Shown in pieces: positions 1 to 5,184 of a stretch of 5,186 nucleotides of DNA; position 1 is the stretch's first letter; each line of letters opens with the position of its first letter. Under the pieces are notes generated by a model. That model was not told where the DNA came from, ran no database searches, and worked only from the letters and a program-made list of their open reading frames with translations. Position numbers and translations under genes: made by a program. Origin of the DNA: Planctomycetaceae bacterium (GTDB lineage Bacteria; Planctomycetota; Planctomycetia; Planctomycetales; Planctomycetaceae); NCBI GenBank assembly GCA_015487825.1, contig WFOZ01000711.1, forward strand, positions 1 to 5,186. The letters are read 5' to 3'.

Positions 1-1717
1 GGTTGGGAACGCGTGTCGCATTGATGTCGTATTGCACATTGTCTCCCGGGCGTGTCACATCACCAAACCAGAGGAAGTTGTAGCCAACCGTCAGTGTGAC
101 ATGATCTGAAACCTTAACTCTGGCATCAGCGACCATTTCAAAGCCGGGAGAAAACTCTGTTCCTTTTTGCTGAGTGAAATTGTCATCTCCTACAAAAAGA
201 AGATCATCAACCGATACCTTTGCTTCGTAAGTATTCAACCCGAGCATTACTTTGGTATCTACACCAAATGAAAACTGTTCGTCACCAACTCGTGCCCGGA
301 CCCCTGCGGTTGGGCCATAGACATGGTTCTTGGTAACTGAATCGATCGTTGAATTCAAATCGCTGCCCAGTTCCGAGTTATAAAAGAAGTCTGCCACGGC
401 AGCATCGTTAGAGAATGAGCCACGTTGGATCATTTGTTCCCGGTAGTCAAAATAACGGAATCCGAGAGAAGAAGAGAGTTTGAAACGGTCTGGACGCTCG
501 CGAAGAGTCCAGAACATGCTCTGTGAAACTCCCCATGACTCTGTTTCATAATTGACGGTGTATGAATCGTTGTAGATCAGGTAGTAGTTGTTGGAGTCGG
601 TAACAAGATTCCCCCCATCATCAAACACATCCGGGGCAATCGCACCGTTGACGGTTACCGGAATGACCAAAGGATCCACTCCTGCCCCTATACCTCCATT
701 GGGGAAACCGATCAGTCCCGATGGAATTGGTACGAACTGGTATGAACTTTTCGATTTGTTCATCACGAAGAAGTCCGTTTCGATCGCTCCAAAAGTAAGA
801 TCGACTCCTACAACTCCTCGAAAACCGTTGTTATTATCCAGCTGAATAGCCTGCATGGGGGCCAGCTGCCCGACAGCGAGGACTGCAACTTGAGACGGTC
901 CGGTTACCGATCCGAGCACATCGCCTGTTGTAAACAAGGCATTACCTGCCCCGGTCAGCATCAGTTCTTTTTGAGCATTGGTAATTCGCGGGAAAATATC
1001 CAGGTCGTTATCATCATCGTTAATTCCATCTGCTCCGGGGGCTCCCGTTACGTTGTTAATCACATCGATCACATCGTAAAAGATGCCATCCCCATTTGCA
1101 TCAATCAACTCTCTCTGATTCGCTTCCCATGTCTGGATAAAGACTTTCCCATCAGCAGCATTCTTCAGGGCGATGTTTTGTAGAGACAGCAAGCCGGCAT
1201 CAGTTAATCTGGCACCATCAATAAATGCAGGCTGACTGAAGCCTTCGCCGTCACGTAATTTCTTGCCCGAAGAACCGATGAACCCGGAACCCGGATCGGA
1301 ATAGCTCCAGTTGAGATACTCGATTCGTCCGTAAGTCTGGCGAAACGATTGCTTCAAAAAACGATCCAGAGGAGACTCGATGCGATCATCCCATCCTCGC
1401 CGAGGTGGAAGGTATTCATAATATTGTGCTCGTCCCGGCAACTGGACCTGTTGAATTTGCCCTCGTGGATTAATCCCTGCAGGATACTCACCATATGCCT
1501 GGACAACCCCTGCTGGAGCTTGTGCGTTAACCGTTTCTACAGAAATACAGCACTGAAAAAACAAAGCTGCGCAACCAATGGCGACAACAAGTTTTTTCTG
1601 TATTTGCGAGAAAATCCTGATGCTCCGCTCACCAACAAGCATATGCTCATCGAAAACGCAGACAATCTGTCCCGCACTGTTAGTCCTGGACCGGCTGCAG
1701 TGAATTTGTTCATTCAT
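1..1717 (-). CDS. BBP7-type outer-membrane beta-barrel protein, 3' end cut off by the window
   Basis: Reading the minus strand from ATG 1717-1715 gives 572 codons with no stop, running off the left edge, so the C-terminus is missing. The protein resembles the BBP7 (putative beta-barrel porin 7) family, which is predicted to sit in the planctomycete outer membrane; substrate and role are unknown. A signal peptide is visible: KK at 41-42, a hydrophobic core at 43-60 and a likely cut after VNA (63-65), before QAPAG. The family's start, YGRIEYLNWSYSDPG, is at 129-143. A barrel-like stretch, GFRGVVGVDLTFGAIETDFF, is at 298-317. The late signature TVGYNFLWFGDVTRPGDN is at 543-560, so probably only a short tail is missing. 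A DxNxDG calcium-loop-like motif is at 206-211 and an Asp-rich stretch at 230-240. ATG 1717 follows an in-frame TGA with no other ATG between, but has no clear Shine-Dalgarno; the ATG at codon 26 (1642-1640) would give a more normal signal peptide. The family call is firm, the start uncertain. Confidence 0.88.
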   Translation of the reverse strand, partial: MNEQIHCSRSRTNSAGQIVCVFDEHMLVGERSIRIFSQIQKKLVVAIGCAALFFQCCISVETVNAQAPAGVVQAYGEYPAGINPRGQIQQVQLPGRAQYYEYLPPRRGWDDRIESPLDRFLKQSFRQTYGRIEYLNWSYSDPGSGFIGSSGKKLRDGEGFSQPAFIDGARLTDAGLLSLQNIALKNAADGKVFIQTWEANQRELIDANGDGIFYDVIDVINNVTGAPGADGINDDDNDLDIFPRITNAQKELMLTGAGNALFTTGDVLGSVTGPSQVAVLAVGQLAPMQAIQLDNNNGFRGVVGVDLTFGAIETDFFVMNKSKSSYQFVPIPSGLIGFPNGGIGAGVDPLVIPVTVNGAIAPDVFDDGGNLVTDSNNYYLIYNDSYTVNYETESWGVSQSMFWTLRERPDRFKLSSSLGFRYFDYREQMIQRGSFSNDAAVADFFYNSELGSDLNSTIDSVTKNHVYGPTAGVRARVGDEQFSFGVDTKVMLGLNTYEAKVSVDDLLFVGDDNFTQQKGTEFSPGFEMVADARVKVSDHVTLTVGYNFLWFGDVTRPGDNVQYDINATRVPN

Positions 1718-1769
1718 CTGTAAGATGCCACTCTGAAGTGAGTTCTGTATTACTAACAGTCATTTTCTG

Positions 1770-1782
1770 TGCGAAGTTCGCA
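1770..1782. promoter_or_regulatory. Perfect inverted repeat, possible operator
   Basis: TGCGAA-G-TTCGCA is a 13-base dyad with perfect 6-base arms, ending 53 bases upstream of the BBP7 ATG. The compact, odd-centred form suits a dimeric repressor site in the promoter or leader of that gene. No regulator is encoded nearby, and a dyad this short could arise by chance. Confidence 0.3.
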
Positions 1783-1843
1783 TTACTCAGAAGAATGACT
1801 ATTCTCTGACGACTGGCAAAACAGACCAGCCGCGTTGGGACAT

Positions 1844-1857
1844 TGGAATAAATTCCA
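1844..1857. promoter_or_regulatory. Perfect inverted repeat, possible operator
   Basis: TGGAAT-AA-ATTCCA is a 14-base dyad with perfect 6-base arms and a 2-base centre. It lies near the middle of the divergent intergenic region, where one site could act on both genes. The 2-base loop is too tight for a good RNA hairpin, so if functional it is more likely a protein-binding site. No known regulator is implied. Confidence 0.3.
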
Positions 1858-2031
1858 CATAACTCATACAATTCTGCATGCACAAAGCGCGCAGAACCTT
1901 ATGATAGAATCGGTTTTATCAGTGGTATCGGTTATGCAGGTCGATTGACTTGCGCCAAATTGGTCCGCAGATGTAAAAAGGTGACGATTATTCCGGATTT
2001 GATACCTTCATACAGAACAGAATGTAAAAAT

Positions 2032-2036
2032 GGGAG
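2032..2036 (+). promoter_or_regulatory. Ribosome-binding site of argE
   Basis: GGGAG lies six bases before GTG 2043. It decides the start, because an in-frame TAG (2040-2042) directly abuts the GTG and rules out any upstream start. Confidence 0.7.
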
Positions 2037-2042
2037 AAATAG

Positions 2043-3185
2043 GTGTCTTCAGCAAGAATAATTGAGATTCTCAGCGATTTAGTTCGTTACCCCTCTGTCA
2101 GCTCCACCGAAAATAGATCGATCAGTCATTATGTGATCGAGTTTCTTGAGCAAAAGAACCTGAAATGTGAGCAGGTAGCTTACCGAGACCGCGATGGAGT
2201 CGAAAAATTGAATCTGCTGGCTACTGTGGGCCCGCAGAACCAGAGTGGTGGTCTGTTGTATTGTGCGCATACAGATGTCGTGCCGGTATCCGACTGGTCA
2301 TTCGAGGCATCCGGCCCTTTCGATCTGTATCAGGCAGACCACAAACTGTACGGACGGGGGAGTTGTGATATGAAAGGCTCACTGGCCTGCTTTCTGGCAG
2401 CGATTGAATCAGTCGATATAAGCCAGCTCCGTTTTCCACTTTCAATCATTTGTACTGCCGATGAAGAAACCGGTTATCAGGGAGCAGCACAAGTTGCTCA
2501 ACACTCGAAAATCTTTCGTACGTTATGTGAGCAACAGCCGTTGACTATCATTGGCGAACCAACTTCGCTGCAGGTCATTCATGCCCATAAAGGAATTTAT
2601 TCATTCAAAGCAACTTCTCATGGACGGGCAGCTCATTCGAGTACTCTGGAGGGAATCAATGCGAACTTGAAAATGATCCCTTTTTTACAGGAAATGAAGC
2701 AGATATATGACGAGACACTCTCTTGTGCCGATTGGCAGCACGAAGCTTTTTCACCAACGGGGATTAGTTGGAATATCGGAATTAATGATTTTACACAAGC
2801 AGTGAATATCACGCCGGAGCAAAGTGTTTGCACAGTCAGTTTCCGCCCGATGCCCGATCAGCAAGCCGATGCCTTACTGAAACGTGCCAGTGATGTTGCC
2901 CGAGAATGCGGATTGGATTTCGAAATTCTCTGCCAGGCTCCTCCCGTTTTTGTGGATGACAAAGCAGAACATATTCAGCAGATGCTGGAACTGACGGGCA
3001 ACAAAGAATCTCACACGGTTTCATACGGAACGGATGCTGCAATGTTTCTTGATCTGAAAAACATCGTCATCTGTGGCCCCGGCGATATCGCTCAGGCTCA
3101 TACCGATGATGAGTGGATCGATATTGTTCAGCTTGAACAGGGAGTCGATTTATATCGTCGGGCCATTGAGAGACTTTGTCTATGA
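2043..3185 (+). CDS. argE: Acetylornithine deacetylase (M20 family), ArgE
   Basis: This 380-aa cytoplasmic enzyme is predicted to hydrolyse N2-acetyl-L-ornithine to ornithine and acetate in arginine synthesis, using a two-metal centre. Length and motif order fit complete ArgE/DapE-type M20 peptidases. Visible motifs are CAHTDVVP (74-81; ligand His76, Asp78), GRGSCDMKG (104-112; bridging Asp109), ADEETG (139-144; probable base Glu141, ligand Glu142), GEPT (171-174; ligand Glu172) and AHTDDEW (352-358; ligand His353). The dimerisation insert begins near HAHKGIYSFKA (180-190) and carries GRAAHSS, where His198 is the likely histidine that reaches the partner's active site. No signal peptide is present. 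It starts with GTG, preceded by GGGAG and an in-frame stop. The ArgE call rests on GEPT and overall resemblance; related M20 deacylases such as DapE share the metal motifs, so substrate identity is an inference. The sigma-factor gene follows 222 bases later on the same strand with no clear terminator between. Confidence 0.9.
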   Translation: MSSARIIEILSDLVRYPSVSSTENRSISHYVIEFLEQKNLKCEQVAYRDRDGVEKLNLLATVGPQNQSGGLLYCAHTDVVPVSDWSFEASGPFDLYQADHKLYGRGSCDMKGSLACFLAAIESVDISQLRFPLSIICTADEETGYQGAAQVAQHSKIFRTLCEQQPLTIIGEPTSLQVIHAHKGIYSFKATSHGRAAHSSTLEGINANLKMIPFLQEMKQIYDETLSCADWQHEAFSPTGISWNIGINDFTQAVNITPEQSVCTVSFRPMPDQQADALLKRASDVARECGLDFEILCQAPPVFVDDKAEHIQQMLELTGNKESHTVSYGTDAAMFLDLKNIVICGPGDIAQAHTDDEWIDIVQLEQGVDLYRRAIERLCL

Positions 3186-3333
3186 TATGGGGACCGGGTG
3201 ATAACGATTATAGAGAATAGAAAATGTGGAGGATTTTACTGCTGTCTCAATGTCTACAATCTTGGAAGTTATTCCCGGTTTCTGGCTGGATATTCATCTA
3301 TTTCCTGTAAATACTGGTGTGGATCCTGTTTAG

Positions 3334-3377
3334 GTAACCATTCAGGTCGTGTGAGAACCTTCGAGCGAACTGGTTAC
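3334..3377 (+). promoter_or_regulatory. Competing hairpins in the sigma-factor leader
   Basis: GTAACCA (3334-3340) can pair with TGGTTAC (3371-3377), a perfect 7-base stem enclosing 30 bases. GGTT (3372-3375) can instead join AACC-TTCG (3356-3363) pairing with CGAA (3366-3369) and GGTT, with a CT bulge. The two folds exclude each other because they share the GGTT strand. The structure ends about 20 bases before the ribosome-binding site of the ECF gene. This could be a leader switch or an operator, but no ligand or leader peptide is visible and chance is possible. Confidence 0.25.
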
Positions 3378-3395
3378 TATTTGCTGTATGAAATT

Positions 3396-3401
3396 GAAAG
3401 G
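3396..3401 (+). promoter_or_regulatory. Ribosome-binding site that fixes the sigma-factor start
   Basis: GAAAGG lies six bases upstream of ATG 3408. The reading frame stays open for 70 codons further upstream to GTG 3198, so this site, together with the usual family length, decides for the internal ATG. Confidence 0.6.
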
Positions 3402-3407
3402 TGTTCG

Positions 3408-4034
3408 ATGTCTGATGAATCAACCGGTACGGTCCGTCTTGAGGAGTGTATTCATCGATTGAATGCAGGCGATTCTCTTGCGCGGGGAGAATTGCTCAAC
3501 ATGACTTGCGACCGTTTACTTCGTTTGACCCATCGTATAAAAGAATCGTACCCTGGCGTAGGGCGCTGGGAACAGACAGAAGATATTTGTCAGAACGCTT
3601 CCTTGAAATTGTACGAGGCGTTGCACGATGTGGAATTGAATGATGCGCGTCATTACTTCCGTTTGGCTGCCAAGAAAATCCGGGAAACGTTGTTGGACTT
3701 AGCTCGTCATTATTCCGGCCCGATGGGAGCCGGTGCGAATCATGCGACAATGCCGGCTCGGTCTCCGAACGAGAGTTTCGCTGCTTCCCCTCTTGATGCA
3801 GGCGAGATGACAAACAATCCCCGCAAAATTGCAGAGTGGACCGAAATGCACAGAGTGATCGAATCACTTCCCGAAGAAAGTAAAGAGATGTTCGATCTGC
3901 TCTGGTATCACGAACTCTCACAGGAAGAAGCAGCCAAGTTAATCGGGCTGAGTGTTCGACAAGTGAAACGCAGATGGCGAGAAGCAAAAATTCAACTCGC
4001 AGAAAAAATGGGCAACGACGCCCCGGGGCTTTAG
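3408..4034 (+). CDS. ECF-type RNA polymerase sigma factor, planctomycete type
   Basis: This 208-aa protein is predicted to bind core RNA polymerase and direct it to a specific promoter set. An N-terminal helical part (about 10-102, sigma region 2-like) includes TEDICQNASLKLYEALHDVE (57-76) and HYFRLAAKKIRETLLDLARHY (82-102). The linker GPMGAGANHAT (104-114) is characteristic of ECF factors from Planctomycetes and Acidobacteria (the Sigma70_ECF group, by my recollection). Region 4 spans about 147-201, with VIESLPEESKEMFDLLWYHE followed by the helix-turn-helix LSQEEAAKLIGLSVRQVKRRWREAK (170-194). The frame is open back to GTG 3198, but that extension does not look like sigma sequence; ATG 3408 has GAAAGG before it and gives the normal length. 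Such genes often neighbour Ser/Thr kinases; none is visible here, nor an anti-sigma factor, so the signal is unknown. It lies on the same strand as argE and may be co-transcribed. Confidence 0.9.
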   Translation: MSDESTGTVRLEECIHRLNAGDSLARGELLNMTCDRLLRLTHRIKESYPGVGRWEQTEDICQNASLKLYEALHDVELNDARHYFRLAAKKIRETLLDLARHYSGPMGAGANHATMPARSPNESFAASPLDAGEMTNNPRKIAEWTEMHRVIESLPEESKEMFDLLWYHELSQEEAAKLIGLSVRQVKRRWREAKIQLAEKMGNDAPGL

Positions 4035-4048
4035 CCTTGTCGTTACCC
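4010..4048 (+). terminator. Terminator-like hairpin overlapping the sigma-factor stop codon
   Basis: GGGCAACGAC (4010-4019) pairs with GTCGTTACCC (4039-4048) with one C-A mismatch. The 19-base interior can form GGC-TTTA-GCC or the self-complementary CCCCGGGG. The stop codon (4032-4034) lies inside. A strong stem right at the gene end suggests transcription termination or mRNA 3'-end protection. No run of T follows, so it is not a classical intrinsic terminator and may instead be a dispersed GC-rich repeat. Confidence 0.4.
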
Positions 4049-4132
4049 ACATCTTTGATTGTTCAGGTGAGAGTTTTGTCAAACAATACGTAATTATTAA
4101 CGGAAATAGGCGTCATTGCTATCAGATTGGGT

Positions 4133-4160
4133 GCCACTGTCTGGCTTGTCCAGCAGTGGC
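4133..4160. repeat. Compact intergenic hairpin, probable dispersed repeat unit
   Basis: GCCACTG (4133-4139) pairs perfectly with CAGTGGC (4154-4160). Inside, CTGG (4141-4144) pairs with CCAG (4150-4153) around the loop CTTGT, leaving one bulged T at 4140. This gives 11 base pairs with a 5-base loop, preceded by GGGT. From memory, very similar gggtgccactg...cttgt...cagtggc units occur between genes in several planctomycete genomes; I could not check copy number. It lies in the gap between the sigma gene and the small membrane-protein gene. Confidence 0.55.
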
Positions 4161-4282
4161 GTCCGGCGTTAGTAGCATGAAGAATCTCAGCACGGCTGGT
4201 TCATTCTAATGGTCGAAACATAAATGGTATCTCAGAAAACTGCACAAGACGCAAAAAAAGGTTCCTGGTAATATAAAAAGAA

Positions 4283-4286
4283 GAGG
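4283..4286 (+). promoter_or_regulatory. Ribosome-binding site of the 181-aa membrane-protein gene
   Basis: GAGG within AAGAGGG (4281-4287) lies six bases before ATG 4293 and supports this start. A weak extended -10-like element (TGG then TAATAT, 4266-4274) is just upstream but has no -35 partner. Confidence 0.6.
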
Positions 4287-4292
4287 GTTTCA

Positions 4293-4838
4293 ATGCTGAG
4301 GATAATTGAGAGCTTGGCGTTGTTTTTTCTGTCGATTTATTTCTTTACTTCAGTAGAAAAACCGATTGGGAAATCCTCAACTCTCACAGACAATAAACCA
4401 ACTCAAGGGAAAAAGAAAAAGCTCGGAATTGTATTTCTTGTTCTCTCAGTGGTGCTTTTTTTCTCTGGAACCATGGAATTAGATCGCTCAGTTCAGGCTG
4501 AAAGAAATCAATTTATCGAACAGGCTGTCACATCAATAAAGGCGGGACTTCCAAGGAAAGTCAATGATGACACAACATTAACTCGAGTTCGCTTCGAAAA
4601 AGATACCATTAAATTATATCATGAAGTCACTGGTGTTAATTTTGAAGATGTTGATGAAAATAAATTTCAGCAAGATTTTTCCGAACGAACGGTTGACCTA
4701 CTCCGTGAGAAAGAGGACGTAAAGTATTTTTTGAAATACAAAATCAATTTTGCATATATATTTCATATTGAAGGCTCTCACAAATCAATTTACATTTTTA
4801 TTGATCATTCCAAACTTGCTGAACCAAATGAGCAGTGA
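4293..4838 (+). CDS. Small membrane protein with two transmembrane segments and a C-terminal extracytoplasmic domain, function unknown
   Basis: This 181-aa protein is not one I can name. It has a hydrophobic segment at about 4-20, a polar linker with KKKK at 40-43, a second hydrophobic segment at about 45-60, and a soluble domain from about 65 to the end. By the positive-inside rule the lysine-rich linker is cytoplasmic, putting the last 120 residues outside the inner membrane. That domain reads IKAGLPRKVNDDTTLTRVRFEKD (82-104), then alternating hydrophobic stretches and KINFAYIFHIEG (150-161) before a final strand. This layout resembles small hypothetical proteins with a pattern LPxxVDxxTxLxxV...YxYxV...YxYxDxxG, which is my recollection, not a search. 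The cysteine often seen in that group is absent; the protein has no cysteine at all. The gene is visibly richer in A and T than argE or the sigma gene, which hints at horizontal transfer or weak constraint. The start is supported by GAGG upstream. Confidence 0.75.
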   Translation: MLRIIESLALFFLSIYFFTSVEKPIGKSSTLTDNKPTQGKKKKLGIVFLVLSVVLFFSGTMELDRSVQAERNQFIEQAVTSIKAGLPRKVNDDTTLTRVRFEKDTIKLYHEVTGVNFEDVDENKFQQDFSERTVDLLREKEDVKYFLKYKINFAYIFHIEGSHKSIYIFIDHSKLAEPNEQ

Positions 4839-4916
4839 CGCAGTAGCGTACGCTGTCTATACATCTTAATTGGTTTGCCTGAAGCACCTCCTGTCGTAAA
4901 TCACGATTGATCTCTC

Positions 4917-4922
4917 TATAAT
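4917..4922 (+). promoter_or_regulatory. TATAAT -10 box candidate
   Basis: A perfect consensus -10 hexamer, but no recognisable -35 hexamer lies 16-18 bases upstream and there is no TGn extension. If active, transcription would start near 4929 and run into the 18-codon ORF and on toward the gene expected past the right edge. Confidence 0.3.
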
Positions 4923-4962
4923 TGCAGCTAACATTGTACGAAAGAAGTTCTTAAGAGGCAAA

Positions 4963-5019
4963 ATGTTATCTGGCATTGATTACTGCGTCTATTTCGCTTT
5001 ATTATTATCGGGTTCTTAG
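4963..5019 (+). CDS. Possible 18-aa small ORF (MLSGIDYCVYFALLLSGS)
   Basis: ATG 4963 is preceded by AAGAGG (4953-4958) at a short spacing of four bases and lies about 35 bases after the expected start of transcription from the TATAAT box. The predicted peptide is hydrophobic in its second half (YFALLL), as in tiny membrane peptides. Nothing else supports it: the region is AT-rich and an 18-codon ORF arises easily by chance. It could be a leader peptide, a small membrane protein, or nothing. Confidence 0.2.
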   Translation: MLSGIDYCVYFALLLSGS

Positions 5020-5084
5020 CTGGACAGCGCCAGGTTCTATTTGAGGATTGATGTAACTCGTGATACACCTTGATGTTATTTCCT

Positions 5085-5134
5085 CGTTCCCAAGGTCCAC
5101 CTTGGGAACGCAAGGGAATGAAGCTCCTGCTTCA
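5085..5134. repeat. Double-hairpin REP-like repeat (CGTTCCCAAGGT family)
   Basis: CGTTCCCAAGGT (5085-5096) and ACCTTGGGAACG (5099-5110) form a perfect 12-base-pair stem with loop CC. Eight bases later TGAAGC (5119-5124) and GCTTCA (5129-5134) form a second hairpin with loop TCCT. Repeats built on CGTTCCCAAG...CTTGGGAACG followed by a GAAGC...GCTTC hairpin are, from memory, abundant between genes in many bacteria, including planctomycetes and cyanobacteria. Such elements may be moved by REP-associated transposases (inference); no transposase is present here. It lies 44 bases before the ribosome-binding site at the right edge, so it would be in that gene's leader. Confidence 0.7.
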
Positions 5135-5177
5135 CGCCGGAACTAAAAATCATCTAAAACGAACGAAAACACGTGGG

Positions 5178-5184
5178 AAGGAGG
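5178..5184 (+). promoter_or_regulatory. Strong Shine-Dalgarno at the window edge, next gene starts outside
   Basis: AAGGAGG is an optimal Shine-Dalgarno sequence ending two bases before the right edge. It predicts a plus-strand start codon a few bases beyond the window. No part of that gene is visible. Confidence 0.5.

Larger units (their letters stand above)
1718..2042. other. Divergent intergenic region between the BBP7 gene and argE
   Basis: This 325-base stretch separates two genes that point away from each other, so it should hold both promoters. I see no credible ORF or RNA gene in it. It contains two short perfect inverted repeats (1770-1782 and 1844-1857), and the 7-base direct repeat ATCGGTT at 1909-1915 and 1927-1933, 18 bases apart start to start. 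TATGAT (1900-1905) and the overlapping TAGAAT (1905-1910) each match a -10 box at five of six positions, and TTGACT (1945-1950) resembles a -35 box. None has a good partner at normal spacing, so I do not call a definite promoter. The argE ribosome-binding site closes the region. Confidence 0.6.

Noticed and set aside
588..1723. Three plus-strand open frames (588-845, 890-1183, 1349-1723)
   Set aside because: They lie antisense to the continuous BBP7 reading frame, which has a signal peptide and family motifs; their translations look like low-complexity shadow sequence.
2079..3042. Four minus-strand open frames within argE
   Set aside because: All are shadows of a complete, motif-bearing M20 enzyme; none shows a domain or a ribosome-binding site.
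3306..3329. C-x3-C-x2-C in the upstream extension, resembling a radical SAM cluster motif
   Set aside because: There is no surrounding enzyme domain, and the region is probably untranslated leader.
3351..3380. Promoter for the sigma gene with TACTAT (3375-3380) as -10
   Set aside because: Only four of six positions match and there is no -35 hexamer at suitable spacing.
3446..4050. Plus-strand frame 3446-3643 and minus-strand frame 3496-4050 (184 codons) overlapping the sigma gene
   Set aside because: The sigma factor explains this DNA. The antisense frame is long but Arg/Ser-rich with no recognisable domain, as expected for a shadow.
4928..5113. Minus-strand 61-codon frame
   Set aside because: Its first part is the hairpin repeat and the rest has no motif; an SD-driven plus-strand gene is expected to the right, and nothing supports translation here.
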